Source of the DNA: JBGSKY01 sp041740995 | GTDB lineage: Bacteria; Planctomycetota; Planctomycetia; Pirellulales; Pirellulaceae | Assembly: GCA_041740995.1 (NCBI GenBank) | Contig: JBGSKY010000321.1 | Span: forward strand, 1 to 64,000 | Length of the DNA: 64,000 nt | Direction of reading: 5' to 3' | Part shown: positions 45,848 through 54,691 of the stretch, piece after piece | How positions within the stretch are numbered: the first letter of the stretch is position 1 | Layout: the number at the start of each line of letters is the position of its first letter | The notes under the pieces: generated by a model | The model's input: only the letters and a program-made list of their open reading frames with translations | What the model was told of the DNA's origin: nothing | The model's database searches: none | Made by a program: the position numbers and the translations under genes

Positions 45848-45901
45848 CGAAGTCGACGAAACATGGCCGGCAACGCGTGTTCGCCTGGCGCGTTTAATCG
45901 A

Positions 45902-48052
45902 CTAGCTTTCCAGCGTCATGCCACCGGCGCTGTCGACTAACATCACTCGTGGCAAACTGCCAGCCAATGTTTCCATCTGACGATAGGTTTCCAGTTCCTT
46001 GCCTTCTTCTGGCGTCTTGAAACCCAGCAAGACGAGGGCAGCATATTTTGATGCAAACTGAATCACTTTTTCTGGCGGATCGCTCGATACGATAACTTGC
46101 GGTCGCAGTCGAATTCGCGCGGCCGCGCCCATCTGAATCAAATGCTTTTCAACTTCCGTTTTGGCTTGCTCGTTCTCGACAACGCGCAGCACACGAATTG
46201 GATTGTCCCGCCAACCGCTGTTTTGATGTAATAAATGAGCCAGCAACATCATCAATTCACCGTTAGCCATACCGCGCCACCAAACATCAATGGTCCCCGA
46301 CGGGACTTCCCAATGTTCATCAATACTCCCGCGTTCTTCCACGCTTTCTTCGGCTTCTCGGTGCGATAGAAATCGTGCTGAAACGATGCTCCGCTCCATC
46401 CTTGCAATGAGTCGGATATGCGTACCGAAGGCTTTGGCTTTAGATTCCTCGCGCGGCCAGCCAACTAGAACCGTATTGGGTCGCAGGCCACCGATACCGT
46501 GGCATTGGACCAGCGCTTCGATGCCGGCGGTCAGGCTTTCGTTACAAGTTACCGCGGGAAATGCTTCCAGTTTTTCCTTGCTGATAAAGTTTCGCAGAAT
46601 GGTTTCGTAGCGATCGCGCCGCTCGGCATGGTCTTCGATATCACCCGATACGACATGAGCGAGCGTAAGGATTCCACGACCGGAAGTCATCCAATGACCG
46701 TAGATTGGAATAAGAGATCGCGTCCAACCCGAGCCGGACAAAGCCATAATGATCGGTCGCCAGTTTTTCGGATGCTGGATCTCTTCTTCAAGCTTTAAAA
46801 GCGATTTTCTAGCTCGTTCAAAGATCACACCGCTTTTGACATCGCCCCAGCGCGATTCAATTTCGCGCGATCGAATGTACCAGTGCAGGGCGGCAATGAA
46901 GCAGATTGACACACTTGCCCAAAGCCAATTGATGAGAAACATGACCCCCAAGCAGCCTAATGTGCCGGCCAGCGATGTTGCCCAATGACAATAACGAAAC
47001 GTAGGTCGATAGCTTGGATTCTTCGTGATCGCCTCATAAAATGTAGCCAAATTCAGCAAGCCATAGGTGATCATAAAGAACATCGTAATAATCGGTGCAA
47101 TTGCGTTTAAGTCACCAAGGACAATGCAAATCTGAGCGATTGCAAAGGTCATTACCGTTGCTCGCCGCGGTTCGTTAGTGGCACCACTGCCTGCACCAAA
47201 GAACTTTAGTGACTTGAAGATTTCGTCTCTCGCGAAAGCTTGTAAGATTCGCGGCGCGCCCATCATGCTGCCTAACGCCGAAGACAACGTCGCAGCGAAT
47301 ACTCCCGCCACAATCAGGACTGGCCAAGTCGATATATCGCGGATGACCATCGTGTTGTTAATCAACTCTTCTGCCGGACGCGCACATCCCAGTAAGAAAG
47401 CTTGTGACAAGTAAACTGCGCCAGTCACCGCGATTGCCAACAGCGTTCCTCGAGGTATCGACCGCGAAGGATTCGCTAAATCTCCGGACATATTTGCCCC
47501 TGCCATGATGCCCGTGACCGCTGGGAAAAACAGCGCGAACATTGTGAATGCGTTTTCACCCGGCATGTAATTGGCTGACCAATTCGCTTTGAGATAGGCT
47601 GGATCAAAATCCGAAATAGCGCCGCTGTAGAAGGACACCAAGGCTGCAATCAAAATCGCCAAAATGAAGTACTGAACCTTGATCGTCCAACCTGCACCGA
47701 TATAAACACAGATGAAGGTCGCCAAGTTAACAAGCGAAGCGATTGCTACGGCGTTTGCACTGAAACCTGGGAAAGTGTCGACGAAAGCTTCGGTAAAACC
47801 GATCACGTACATGGCCACCGAAATTGCTTGTGCAGCAAAAAACAGAACACCAATTGCGCCGCCGAATTCGACGCCCAGAGAACGGCTTATTAAATAATAA
47901 GCTCCACCGCCTTTGACCTTGGTATTGGTCGCAATCGCCGACAAGGAAAGCGTTGTCAACGTCGTGATCGTCTTGGCAGCTAAAACGATAAGGACGGCCG
48001 TGAGAATACCGGACTGGCCGACGACTTGGCCAAAGCGGAGAAACATGATCAC
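45902..48052 (-). CDS. Cation-chloride cotransporter-like permease (SLC12/APC superfamily)
   Basis: 716 residues from a GTG at 48052. Twelve helices in the first 430 residues include SAIATNTKVKGGGAYYLISR and ANMSGDLANPSRSIPRGTLL, both hallmark segments of Na-K-Cl type cotransporters. The C-terminal 290 residues are soluble and resemble the regulatory domain of this family. The true start is unclear. The same frame continues upstream to 48166 and encodes TKFGTLGGVFTPCTLTILG, the normal first helix region of this family, but it contains no ATG, GTG or TTG before an in-frame TGA at 48167-48169. A non-AUG start or a frameshift is possible. Confidence 0.85.
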   Translation of the reverse strand: MIMFLRFGQVVGQSGILTAVLIVLAAKTITTLTTLSLSAIATNTKVKGGGAYYLISRSLGVEFGGAIGVLFFAAQAISVAMYVIGFTEAFVDTFPGFSANAVAIASLVNLATFICVYIGAGWTIKVQYFILAILIAALVSFYSGAISDFDPAYLKANWSANYMPGENAFTMFALFFPAVTGIMAGANMSGDLANPSRSIPRGTLLAIAVTGAVYLSQAFLLGCARPAEELINNTMVIRDISTWPVLIVAGVFAATLSSALGSMMGAPRILQAFARDEIFKSLKFFGAGSGATNEPRRATVMTFAIAQICIVLGDLNAIAPIITMFFMITYGLLNLATFYEAITKNPSYRPTFRYCHWATSLAGTLGCLGVMFLINWLWASVSICFIAALHWYIRSREIESRWGDVKSGVIFERARKSLLKLEEEIQHPKNWRPIIMALSGSGWTRSLIPIYGHWMTSGRGILTLAHVVSGDIEDHAERRDRYETILRNFISKEKLEAFPAVTCNESLTAGIEALVQCHGIGGLRPNTVLVGWPREESKAKAFGTHIRLIARMERSIVSARFLSHREAEESVEERGSIDEHWEVPSGTIDVWWRGMANGELMMLLAHLLHQNSGWRDNPIRVLRVVENEQAKTEVEKHLIQMGAAARIRLRPQVIVSSDPPEKVIQFASKYAALVLLGFKTPEEGKELETYRQMETLAGSLPRVMLVDSAGGMTLES

Positions 48053-48410
48053 GCCGAGAATCGTCAGCGTACATGGCGTGAAGACTCCGCCTAAAGTGCC
48101 GAATTTCGTCGGCGTCGTTTCTGCTGCGTCGTTTGCTTTGATAGTGATTGCTTTCCCCGCGTTTGTTCACCTAGTCGACAAGTGCCAGCGGAGCTAGCGT
48201 TTTGTTGCGTCGAAGAGCTATCGGCAATTCTAATGATTCCCACTACTTTGCGGTGAGCCTGTTCGAGTTTCGCAGTTCTATCATCCGTTCAAAGAACTCT
48301 TCCCAATCTTAGGCTAGAATTGGTCCTAGAGGCGTACGTTAGACAGGGTCGGACTTCGCCGCTTCGAAAATCAAACGCACTGCGAAGATCAAGCTGCGAC
48401 GGAACGCTAT

Positions 48411-48962
48411 CTAGCGTTTGCCGCGTGCGACAAGAATCGTACCTATGAAGCCGACCAGCGCAACAGCACTGGTAATGAAACTGACCCAAATCCAGCGGTC
48501 ACGAACTTCGAGCAATCGTTTGGTTTCGAAATAGACAGATGGCTTTTTGATCGTCAGCCCTTCAACGCGGTAGAAGGTCCAAATGTCCCACAGGTCTGAC
48601 GGCTGATAACTGTTGATCATATCGTCTCCGTAAGCAAGTTCATCTTCAAGCGTGAAGGGCGTCGGATTGGCAATTCTTTGCAAACCCAAGTACGACCCTA
48701 TTCCGAGTGATATGAGCAAACTCAAAAAACAGATGCCTGCGGTCAAACCCAGCAGCAATGACCAACTGGATTTGCTACTTGTGCTAACTGTCTCGCGATC
48801 AGCGGGTTTTTCGTCAATCGGCAAATCTCGTAAGCCACGAATGGTCGGAATGTCGACTGCGGCGCCACAGTCAGGGCAGGAAATCGTTGAGCCGGCTTGC
48901 GAAGATGCAACAGAAATCGCCCTCCCACACGCACAAGTCAGTAAATACCGCGTAACTGCCAT
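48411..48962 (-). CDS. Zinc-ribbon membrane protein
   Basis: About 183 residues from the ATG at 48962; an upstream in-frame ATG at 49001 would add 13. The N-terminus carries a four-Cys ribbon (LLTCACGRAISVASSQAGST, ISCPDCGAAVDIP). Two transmembrane helices follow, one after a polar linker (LLLGLTAGICFLSLLISLG) and one at the C-terminus (WVSFITSAVALVGFIGTILV), separated by a loop of about 70 residues containing FTLEDELAYGDDMI. Function unknown; the architecture parallels the gene at 43908. About 240 bp of empty sequence separates it from the cotransporter frame. Confidence 0.72.
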   Translation of the reverse strand: MAVTRYLLTCACGRAISVASSQAGSTISCPDCGAAVDIPTIRGLRDLPIDEKPADRETVSTSSKSSWSLLLGLTAGICFLSLLISLGIGSYLGLQRIANPTPFTLEDELAYGDDMINSYQPSDLWDIWTFYRVEGLTIKKPSVYFETKRLLEVRDRWIWVSFITSAVALVGFIGTILVARGKR

Positions 48963-49001
48963 AGATTTGCTGTCAATTCTATCCCGACTTTTTCGGGGCA
49001 T

Positions 49002-49953
49002 GAATGTGAAAATGTTGTGAAAAAACTCGCCAGCCGTCGCTGGACCAACAGCGTTGTGCAGCTAGAATTGGAACCGCCAACGTGATCGCAATGCACTGGA
49101 GAAGAAGAAGCGTTTGTTATCAGTTTCTCATCGATCGAGGAACTTGACAACATGACGGATTTTCTAACGGGCATGTGAGGAAACTGGCTATGAACTGATA
49201 ATTCGCGTCTTCGATTTTTCAATTTGCCAGCTCGAACATAAAGAGAAACCCGCTTTCATTGCAAAGCCGGTTGAATTTCTAATAATCGCAAACGAGCTGA
49301 AGAAAAGTCTGGCGGGATTTTCGGTATACGTCTGTATTAGACGGCGGTTGCATTTTGAATGGTTTTTTGAGCTTTCAGGCGGTTTAGATCAGTTTGGTGA
49401 ACCGCCCGAGCGTCTGAGACGTTGATTCAAAGGCAATTTCCTTTGATATGGCATTACCGAGGATTGATTGCCGTGATTTGGTTTTTGAATGCTGTCGGAC
49501 TGACGGTGCTCAAATTTGCAAACTTCGGGGCCTAACGGCTGTCCGATTAAAGTCACAATTTTTGCGAGAAGATTTTGGCGTTGAGTGTTTGATATTCCTG
49601 AAGTAGTTGTACTGAGGATTTTCCGCATTTTACGCTTAGTCACCTGTAATTTTTAAAGCGTCGTCGAATTCGGATTAGGATAAAAGCTGCCGAATGCAAC
49701 GACTGAGATCAATGCTAACTTGACCCGACTGTAATACCTTACCAATTAACCCATTGACCAAGACGAACCGAGTCCAAGTGGTAGACTTGCTCGACATTTA
49801 ATACGATCCGTTGAACACGCTCAGGTCCCGACCACCTTTTTGGTTTGCCGCCGCACCGTGACGACCCGCCTTCCGGATTGGACCTATGTTTGATTTGCTG
49901 CTACCGACTTCGACTCCGTGAGCTTGAAATTTTGACTTTGAGGAGAGTTCCCC
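49002..49953. other. Long noncoding region upstream of the primary-type sigma factor gene
   Basis: About 950 bp without a supportable gene. The only sizeable frame (49389-49643, minus, 84 codons) has no motif, no good ribosome site and an implausible composition. The stretch directly before the sigma gene ends in GAGGAG at 49939. Promoters and a long leader are expected, but I could not fix a site or fold an RNA with confidence. Confidence 0.4.
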
Positions 49954-51522
49954 TTGTTTGACGCTCTGCTAGATGATTTTGATGACGATTCCCCACGCGG
50001 ATCTTCGGGCCTAGACGGTTTAGACAAACTGTCGATGGAGGAAGATGGCGAAGACCTAGCGGATTCGGTCTCCAACGAACTGAACACCAACGACGATAAC
50101 GCCCAAATCGAAAACGAAGACGATTTGTTGGCCAGCATCGAAGAAGCTGAAACCTGGTCAGATGATCCAGTGCGGATGTACCTGACGCAAATGGGTGAAA
50201 TTCCTTTGCTGACCCGCTCCGAAGAAATTCGGCTGGCCAAGACTATCGAGGTCACACGACGACGTTTTCGCACGAAACTGCTCGAGTGCGATTACGTCAT
50301 GCAGATCGCCTACAAGATTTTGCGCCGTGTTTCAACCGGGGAACTACCGTTCGACCGAACCGTCCAAGTTTCCGTGACCGATCGGCTTGAAAAAGAACAG
50401 ATTCTTGGTCGGCTGCCACACAACCTGCGAACAATCGAAGTTCTGCTCAAGCGAAACCGTCGCGATTACCGAGACGCGCTTTGTAAGACCAACGCTCCTG
50501 CCAAACGAGTCTACGCTTGGCAATCGTTGGCTCGACGCAAGCGTAAAGTCGTTCGTTTAATCGAAGAACTCGGGTTGCGAACCCAACGAATTGAGAAAGA
50601 AATTGCGACTCTAGAACGCTTCAGCCGACGCTTGGATGAAATCTCCCGAACATTGCAGCACTATGACAATTCGCGAGTCGCTCCATCGCAGATCATTCAA
50701 TTGCAACGCGAATACCGCAGCATTTTGGTCGCGACGCAAGAGACACCAACAAGCTTGCGAAATCGAGTGACGATGGTTAAACGCGTCTACACGCAATATC
50801 AACGAGCCAAAAAGCAACTCAGCGAAGGTAACTTGCGATTGGTGGTCTCAATTGCGAAGAAATACCGAAATCGTGGACTTAGCTTCCTAGATTTGATTCA
50901 GGAAGGCAACGCAGGCTTGATGCGTGCAGTCGATAAATTCGAGTATCGGCGGGGTTTCAAGTTCTGCACCTACGCTACGTGGTGGATTCGCCAAGCGATC
51001 ACGCGAGCGGTTGCTGACCAAAGCCGAACGATCCGCATTCCTGTTCATATGGTTGAAACGATGTCGCGTGTGCGAAACGTCTCACGCCAGTTGCTACAAG
51101 AGCTCGGTCGCGAACCGACACTTGAGGAAACAGCTCGACGTGCTGAAACGACCATCGAAGAGGCTCGTCGTGTGTTGGCCATGAGCCGCTACCCAATCTC
51201 GTTGGACCGCCCAGTCGGAAACAGCGAAGATAGCCAGTTCGGTGATTTACTGCCCGATGGTTCGGCTGAGAGTCCTGCGGTTAACGCGGCCAACGAGATG
51301 CTTCGCAACAAGATCGACCGCGTCCTGAAATCACTCAGCTACCGCGTCCGAGAAATTATCAAGCTCCGCTACGGCTTAGGTGACGGCTACAGCTATACCC
51401 TGGAAGAAGTGGGACATATTTTTAAGGTGACCCGCGAACGTATTCGACAGATCGAAGCGAAAGCCGTACGAAAGCTCCAACAACCTTCGCGTTCGCAAGA
51501 ATTGGTCGGCTTCTTGGACTAG
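49954..51522 (+). CDS. rpoD: RNA polymerase primary-type sigma-70 factor (RpoD-like)
   Basis: 522 residues with a TTG start preceded by GAGGAG at 49939-49944. An acidic N-terminus (about 1-70) is followed by region 1.2 (DDPVRMYLTQMGEIPLLTRS), then a helical insertion of about 185 residues. Region 2 reads NLRLVVSIAKKYRNRGLSFL and DLIQEGNAGLMRAVDKFEYR, with the -10 recognition segment FKFCTYATWWIRQAITRAVA. Region 3 and region 4 follow, with the helix-turn-helix TLEEVGHIFKVTRERIRQIE. The housekeeping or a closely related group 2 factor; whether it is the only primary sigma is not decidable here. Confidence 0.93.
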   Translation: MFDALLDDFDDDSPRGSSGLDGLDKLSMEEDGEDLADSVSNELNTNDDNAQIENEDDLLASIEEAETWSDDPVRMYLTQMGEIPLLTRSEEIRLAKTIEVTRRRFRTKLLECDYVMQIAYKILRRVSTGELPFDRTVQVSVTDRLEKEQILGRLPHNLRTIEVLLKRNRRDYRDALCKTNAPAKRVYAWQSLARRKRKVVRLIEELGLRTQRIEKEIATLERFSRRLDEISRTLQHYDNSRVAPSQIIQLQREYRSILVATQETPTSLRNRVTMVKRVYTQYQRAKKQLSEGNLRLVVSIAKKYRNRGLSFLDLIQEGNAGLMRAVDKFEYRRGFKFCTYATWWIRQAITRAVADQSRTIRIPVHMVETMSRVRNVSRQLLQELGREPTLEETARRAETTIEEARRVLAMSRYPISLDRPVGNSEDSQFGDLLPDGSAESPAVNAANEMLRNKIDRVLKSLSYRVREIIKLRYGLGDGYSYTLEEVGHIFKVTRERIRQIEAKAVRKLQQPSRSQELVGFLD

Positions 51523-51658
51523 TATCCCGTCGCAGCTTGGTCTTCATGTAAGCCAGGACCAGTCCCTGGCCTACGATTGGTTAATGTTCCAACGGGTTGA
51601 ATCTGACGCGGCAGGCAACGGCTAGGCTTGCCCGCTCTCGGATGTCGCTTGAAAACTA

Positions 51659-51696
51659 AAAAATCCCGCAGGTGAAGTAAACCCTGCGGGATTTTT
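51659..51696. terminator. Bidirectional Rho-independent terminator
   Basis: A perfect 14-bp stem: AAAAATCCCGCAGG (51659-51672) pairs with CCTGCGGGATTTTT (51683-51696) around a 10-nt loop. It has a T run on the right and the complementary A run on the left, so it can stop transcription from both sides. It lies between the convergent sigma factor and ferredoxin genes. Confidence 0.92.
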
Positions 51697-51726
51697 GCGT
51701 TTAGGGTATCACCAGCTCACTGGCCT

Positions 51727-52005
51727 CTATTCGTCGGCTAGTGGTGCTTTCTTCTCGGTAATCACAGGCGATTCAGGTGCCTTCTCGGCATTCAGTTCGG
51801 TGTAGCTTTTCCATTCATCCGGAACGTTGTCCTCGTGATAAATTGCTTCCACGGGACACTCAGGCACACAAGCTTCGCAGTCGATGCATTCTTCAGGATG
51901 AATGTAAAGCATCGTTTCGCCCTCGTAGAAGCATTCCACAGGGCAAACCACTACGCAATCGGTGTAGCGGCATCCAACACAAGGCTGAGTAACAACGTGA
52001 GTCAT
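51727..52005 (-). CDS. fdxA: Ferredoxin, 7Fe/8Fe bacterial type (FdxA-like)
   Basis: 92 residues. The N-terminal cluster motif is PCVGCRYTDCVVVCPVECF, and the second is CIDCEACVPECPVEAI. The first block's C-x2-C-x4-C spacing and second block's C-x2-C-x2-C-x3-CP arrangement match ferredoxins with one [3Fe-4S] and one [4Fe-4S] cluster. The C-terminal 30 residues are acidic and polar, as in this family. Soluble electron carrier; partner enzymes not indicated by the neighbours. Confidence 0.95.
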   Translation of the reverse strand: MTHVVTQPCVGCRYTDCVVVCPVECFYEGETMLYIHPEECIDCEACVPECPVEAIYHEDNVPDEWKSYTELNAEKAPESPVITEKKAPLADE

Positions 52006-52433
52006 GAAGTAGAAACCTTTCTAAAACCAAATCTGATTTAGCGGCGAGGCTAACTCAAATTTCGGCGAGCAGCCGGGCGATGCTGAAATAATTGAACTGA
52101 AAACAACCGTAAGACTTTAAGAAAATCGCTTGGTCGCCGATTCCAAACACGAATGGTCGTGTTTGAGATTTGCTGGCTCCAAGTCCTGACCCGAACTTTG
52201 CATGGATCCGAACTTCCGTTGGTGGACCAGTACATTGGCGGGTAGATACTAGGTTTTAGCTTGGATTGCGGCTCTCACCAAGCGGATTTCTTGCCTATAC
52301 CTTAAAACCGGCGATTTATCGTAGCGCAGGCGGAAAACCATGTCAAGTTGCCCGTAACTGCTTGCGGCAAGGATTTCCCGTACCTAAGATTGAATGGTGA
52401 CGAATTTGCCCTCAATCATCTGGCGTGTAATTT
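52006..52433. other. Intergenic region between divergent ferredoxin and ECF sigma genes
   Basis: About 428 bp. No gene, tRNA or repeat was recognised. Promoters of both flanking genes should lie here, but no site is strong enough to mark. Confidence 0.4.
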
Positions 52434-53009
52434 GTGGTTCTTTCCAACATAGATCGTAACTTGCTCGAGCGATGCCTCCAAAATTCTTCTCAAGCTTGGG
52501 AAGAGTTCGTTGATCGCTATATCGGTTTAGTATCACACGTCGTCGATCACGCCGCGTTGAACCGATCGCTTGCTCTGGATTCATCAACTCGCGATGATTT
52601 AATTTCAGACGTTTTCTTCAGCTGGATTCGCGACGATTTTGCCGTGCTTCGGCGGTTTGAGGGCAATAGCTCGCTAGCGACTTACCTAACCGTAGTGGCC
52701 CGCCGCATCGTTGTTCGCCATCTCTTAAAGAACCGATCGATCGCGGACAAAACATCAAGCTATCAATCCAAGAACCCGTCGGTCTTTGCGGCAGCGGTGG
52801 ACGACACCTTTCAATTGGAGAGCGAGCAACAGATCGACGAGGCGCTTCAAAAGCTGAGCGATGCCGAAGCAACCGCTGTTCGGATGTTCCATCTTGAGAG
52901 TCGATCGTATCGCGAAATCGGTTCTAAAATCGGCATTGCCGAAAACAGCGTCGGCCCGTTCTTGACTCGCGCCCGCGAAAAGATGCGCCGCCGAATCAGC
53001 GAAGCGTAG
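52434..53009 (+). CDS. ECF-type RNA polymerase sigma factor
   Basis: 191 residues, GTG start at 52434. Region 2 includes AWEEFVDRYIGLVSHVVDHA, DDLISDVFFSWIRDDFAVLR and FEGNSSLATYLTVVARRIVV, the -10 binding part. Region 4 is recognised by EATAVRMFHLESRSYREIGS and KIGIAENSVGPFLTRAREKM. No anti-sigma factor or serine/threonine kinase gene is adjacent, so its signal is unknown. Transcribed towards the retron reverse transcriptase, which converges on it about 100 bp downstream. Confidence 0.9.
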   Translation: MVLSNIDRNLLERCLQNSSQAWEEFVDRYIGLVSHVVDHAALNRSLALDSSTRDDLISDVFFSWIRDDFAVLRRFEGNSSLATYLTVVARRIVVRHLLKNRSIADKTSSYQSKNPSVFAAAVDDTFQLESEQQIDEALQKLSDAEATAVRMFHLESRSYREIGSKIGIAENSVGPFLTRAREKMRRRISEA

Positions 53010-53106
53010 CTCTGCCGGATTCAGCTCGCAATTCGCAACTCCAAGTCCCAGTTTTTAAAATTGGTCACTCAAACGAAGGAACGCAATAAATCTGCCTTGA
53101 TCGGGA

Positions 53107-54423
53107 TCAATGCCAAACGATGCTGTCGAACATGCGTTGCAGTTTTTCGGCTCGCTGCGGGTTGAGTGAACGGAGGTACCCGATTCGGCCGGCCAGGTGT
53201 GCACGAAAGTTTGATTCGGACGATCGGTTTTGGGTTTCTGGATCGCTACGCTGGCAATTGTACAATATCGCTCGTAAAGTTTCGTAATCTTGACGAGGCA
53301 TGTTCGCTTTCTCATTGATGACCATCCCCAAAACACGATGCCGTTGACCTGCCGTTTGCTTTCGCGTCTTGCGATGGTTGACTTGAAAACCTTCTTCACT
53401 AGCAATCACGGCGACGTAGGTAACGAAGCCGTCGATTCGGTCGACTGACATTTGATGGCCGCTGAAAATCAGGTCGTCGGCGTAACGAGTGTACTCAAGA
53501 CCGAAACGTTTCGAGAGCGATTCCAAACGTCGATCCATCGAGTAAGCAATCGCATTGGCGATGCCTGGCGAAGTAGGAGCACCTTGTGGTAAACGTTGGA
53601 GTCGTAAAGATCGATGCGTGTCAGCAAAATTGTCTAAGCGTGCGGGCGCGACGCATAATCTAGCAAGCATCAAAGCGACGTGATCAGAAAAGCCAGCCCG
53701 TCGAAATAACGATGCCACTCGTTTCAAAGGAATCGAACCGAAGAAGTTTTCGAGATCCATTCGAACGACTAATGGCTTGCCAAGATGCTGTTCCACGCAC
53801 GTCCGAATACTTCGGCCAACTCGATAAGCATGGGCCGCTTCATGAATCGGTATCGTACTTAAGATCAAACGAGCGATCAAACGCTGGACCTTCTTGAGCT
53901 TTGGCTTGGGTTCTTCCAGCCAACGCACACCAATACATCGCTTCGGAATCATCGTGCGGACATAGTGATCGGTCAAAGTATCCCGCCGCGTGTGCGGTAG
54001 CTGTAACCAGTCCAATTCTCGCAGCGATTCGACGCCCAGCAGCACGCACAACTCAGGCAGCGATTGCTGACTGCAATCACACCAACCCATGCTCGGCGAT
54101 CGCAGTTTTTCTTGTTGAGATTCACTAAGCTGAATGGACCGTTGATTAGCCCAAATCCGTTTACGGCCTGGCCACTTCATCATCCAGGCTAAAACGTGAG
54201 ACTGTACAACGAACCCATTGGTCGGGAACCGATTTGCCCAAGCTTTGACTAACCGTGGAAGCCACGGCACGTCTATCGCAAGTATCGACTGTAAACGATC
54301 GATCGCTCGTTGAGGATCGGCTGGTCGGCAGCGCGAAAGGAATTCCGATAGCAGCCCATAGAATTCGATTTTTCGAAGGCGACTGGATTGGACGCTAACG
54401 TTGGCTTGAGAAAAATCGTTCAT
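53107..54423 (-). CDS. Retron-type reverse transcriptase
   Basis: 438 residues. A reverse transcriptase palm spans about 155-415: HYVRTMIPKRCIGVRWLEEP, LKKVQRLIARLILSTIP, the catalytic Asp223 in RMDLENFFGSI, LPQGAPTSP (278-286), the active site YTRYADDLIFSG (YADD 314-317), and HRVLGMVIN (VLG 364-366). Retron hallmarks appear in altered form: the NAxxH region reads CVEQH after GRSIRT, and VTG reads VLG. About 150 residues precede the palm and match no domain I know. No maturase, integrase or endonuclease domain is present, which argues against group II introns and LINE-like elements. Directly upstream lies a structured RNA with a1/a2-like ends. Confidence 0.92.
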   Translation of the reverse strand: MNDFSQANVSVQSSRLRKIEFYGLLSEFLSRCRPADPQRAIDRLQSILAIDVPWLPRLVKAWANRFPTNGFVVQSHVLAWMMKWPGRKRIWANQRSIQLSESQQEKLRSPSMGWCDCSQQSLPELCVLLGVESLRELDWLQLPHTRRDTLTDHYVRTMIPKRCIGVRWLEEPKPKLKKVQRLIARLILSTIPIHEAAHAYRVGRSIRTCVEQHLGKPLVVRMDLENFFGSIPLKRVASLFRRAGFSDHVALMLARLCVAPARLDNFADTHRSLRLQRLPQGAPTSPGIANAIAYSMDRRLESLSKRFGLEYTRYADDLIFSGHQMSVDRIDGFVTYVAVIASEEGFQVNHRKTRKQTAGQRHRVLGMVINEKANMPRQDYETLRAILYNCQRSDPETQNRSSESNFRAHLAGRIGYLRSLNPQRAEKLQRMFDSIVWH

Positions 54424-54467
54424 TGACCAACGCTTCGATCATGGCAATTGAACAGACTAGAACAAAT

Positions 54468-54654
54468 AGACGCCCGGGAATCTACCAACCATTCGATGCA
54501 ACTGCGCGAGAAATTATGCGATGCAATCGCATGTAATCTCGCGCTATCAATGGGACTATACTAAACTTACGTGAGGTTGCCTCACGCAGGCGAATTCATA
54601 AACGATCGAAACCGTTTGCGAACCACCAAGCTTGGTATCATTCCCCGAACGTCT
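54468..54654 (-). ncRNA. Predicted retron ncRNA (msr-msd)
   Basis: On the minus strand, directly before the reverse transcriptase ATG. The 5' end AGACGTTCGGGGAAT (54654-54640) pairs with the 3' end ATTCCCGGGCGTCT (54481-54468): 14 pairs, two of them G-U, with one bulged G. This is the a1/a2 arrangement of retrons. A G follows a1 immediately, at the place of the branching guanosine. Inside are the palindrome ACCAAGCTTGGT, a weak AAACG/CGTTT hairpin, a perfect hairpin CGTGAGG-CAA-CCTCACG (54586-54570), and a strong 41-nt hairpin (54544-54504) with an outer stem GCGCGAGA/TCTCGCGC and an inner stem ATGCGAT-TGC-ATCGCAT. The last is the likely msd core. The gap to the RT start is 44 bp. Confidence 0.75.
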
Positions 54655-54662
54655 CTGCTGCC

Positions 54663-54691
54663 ATCATTTTTGATCAAGCAAGCGTTGTCAA
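54663..54691 (-). promoter_or_regulatory. Candidate sigma-70 promoter for the retron RNA
   Basis: Minus strand: a perfect -35 TTGACA (54691-54686), a 17-bp spacer and a -10-like AATGAT (54668-54663, four of six matches). The predicted transcription start near 54656 falls within a few bases of the a1 arm at 54654, as expected for a retron RNA that begins at its pairing arm. Confidence 0.6.

Noticed and set aside
36404..49545. 15-mer CCTAACGGCTGTCCG occurring at 36404-36418 and 49531-49545
   Set aside because: About two such matches are expected by chance in 64 kb; no longer similarity around them.
49389..49643. 84-codon minus-strand frame in the long gap before the sigma factor gene
   Set aside because: No signal, domain, ribosome site or plausible composition; probably chance.
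53107..54423. Group II intron or diversity-generating retroelement as explanation for the RT
   Set aside because: No maturase or endonuclease domain, no intron domain V structure, and no template/variable repeat pair seen nearby.
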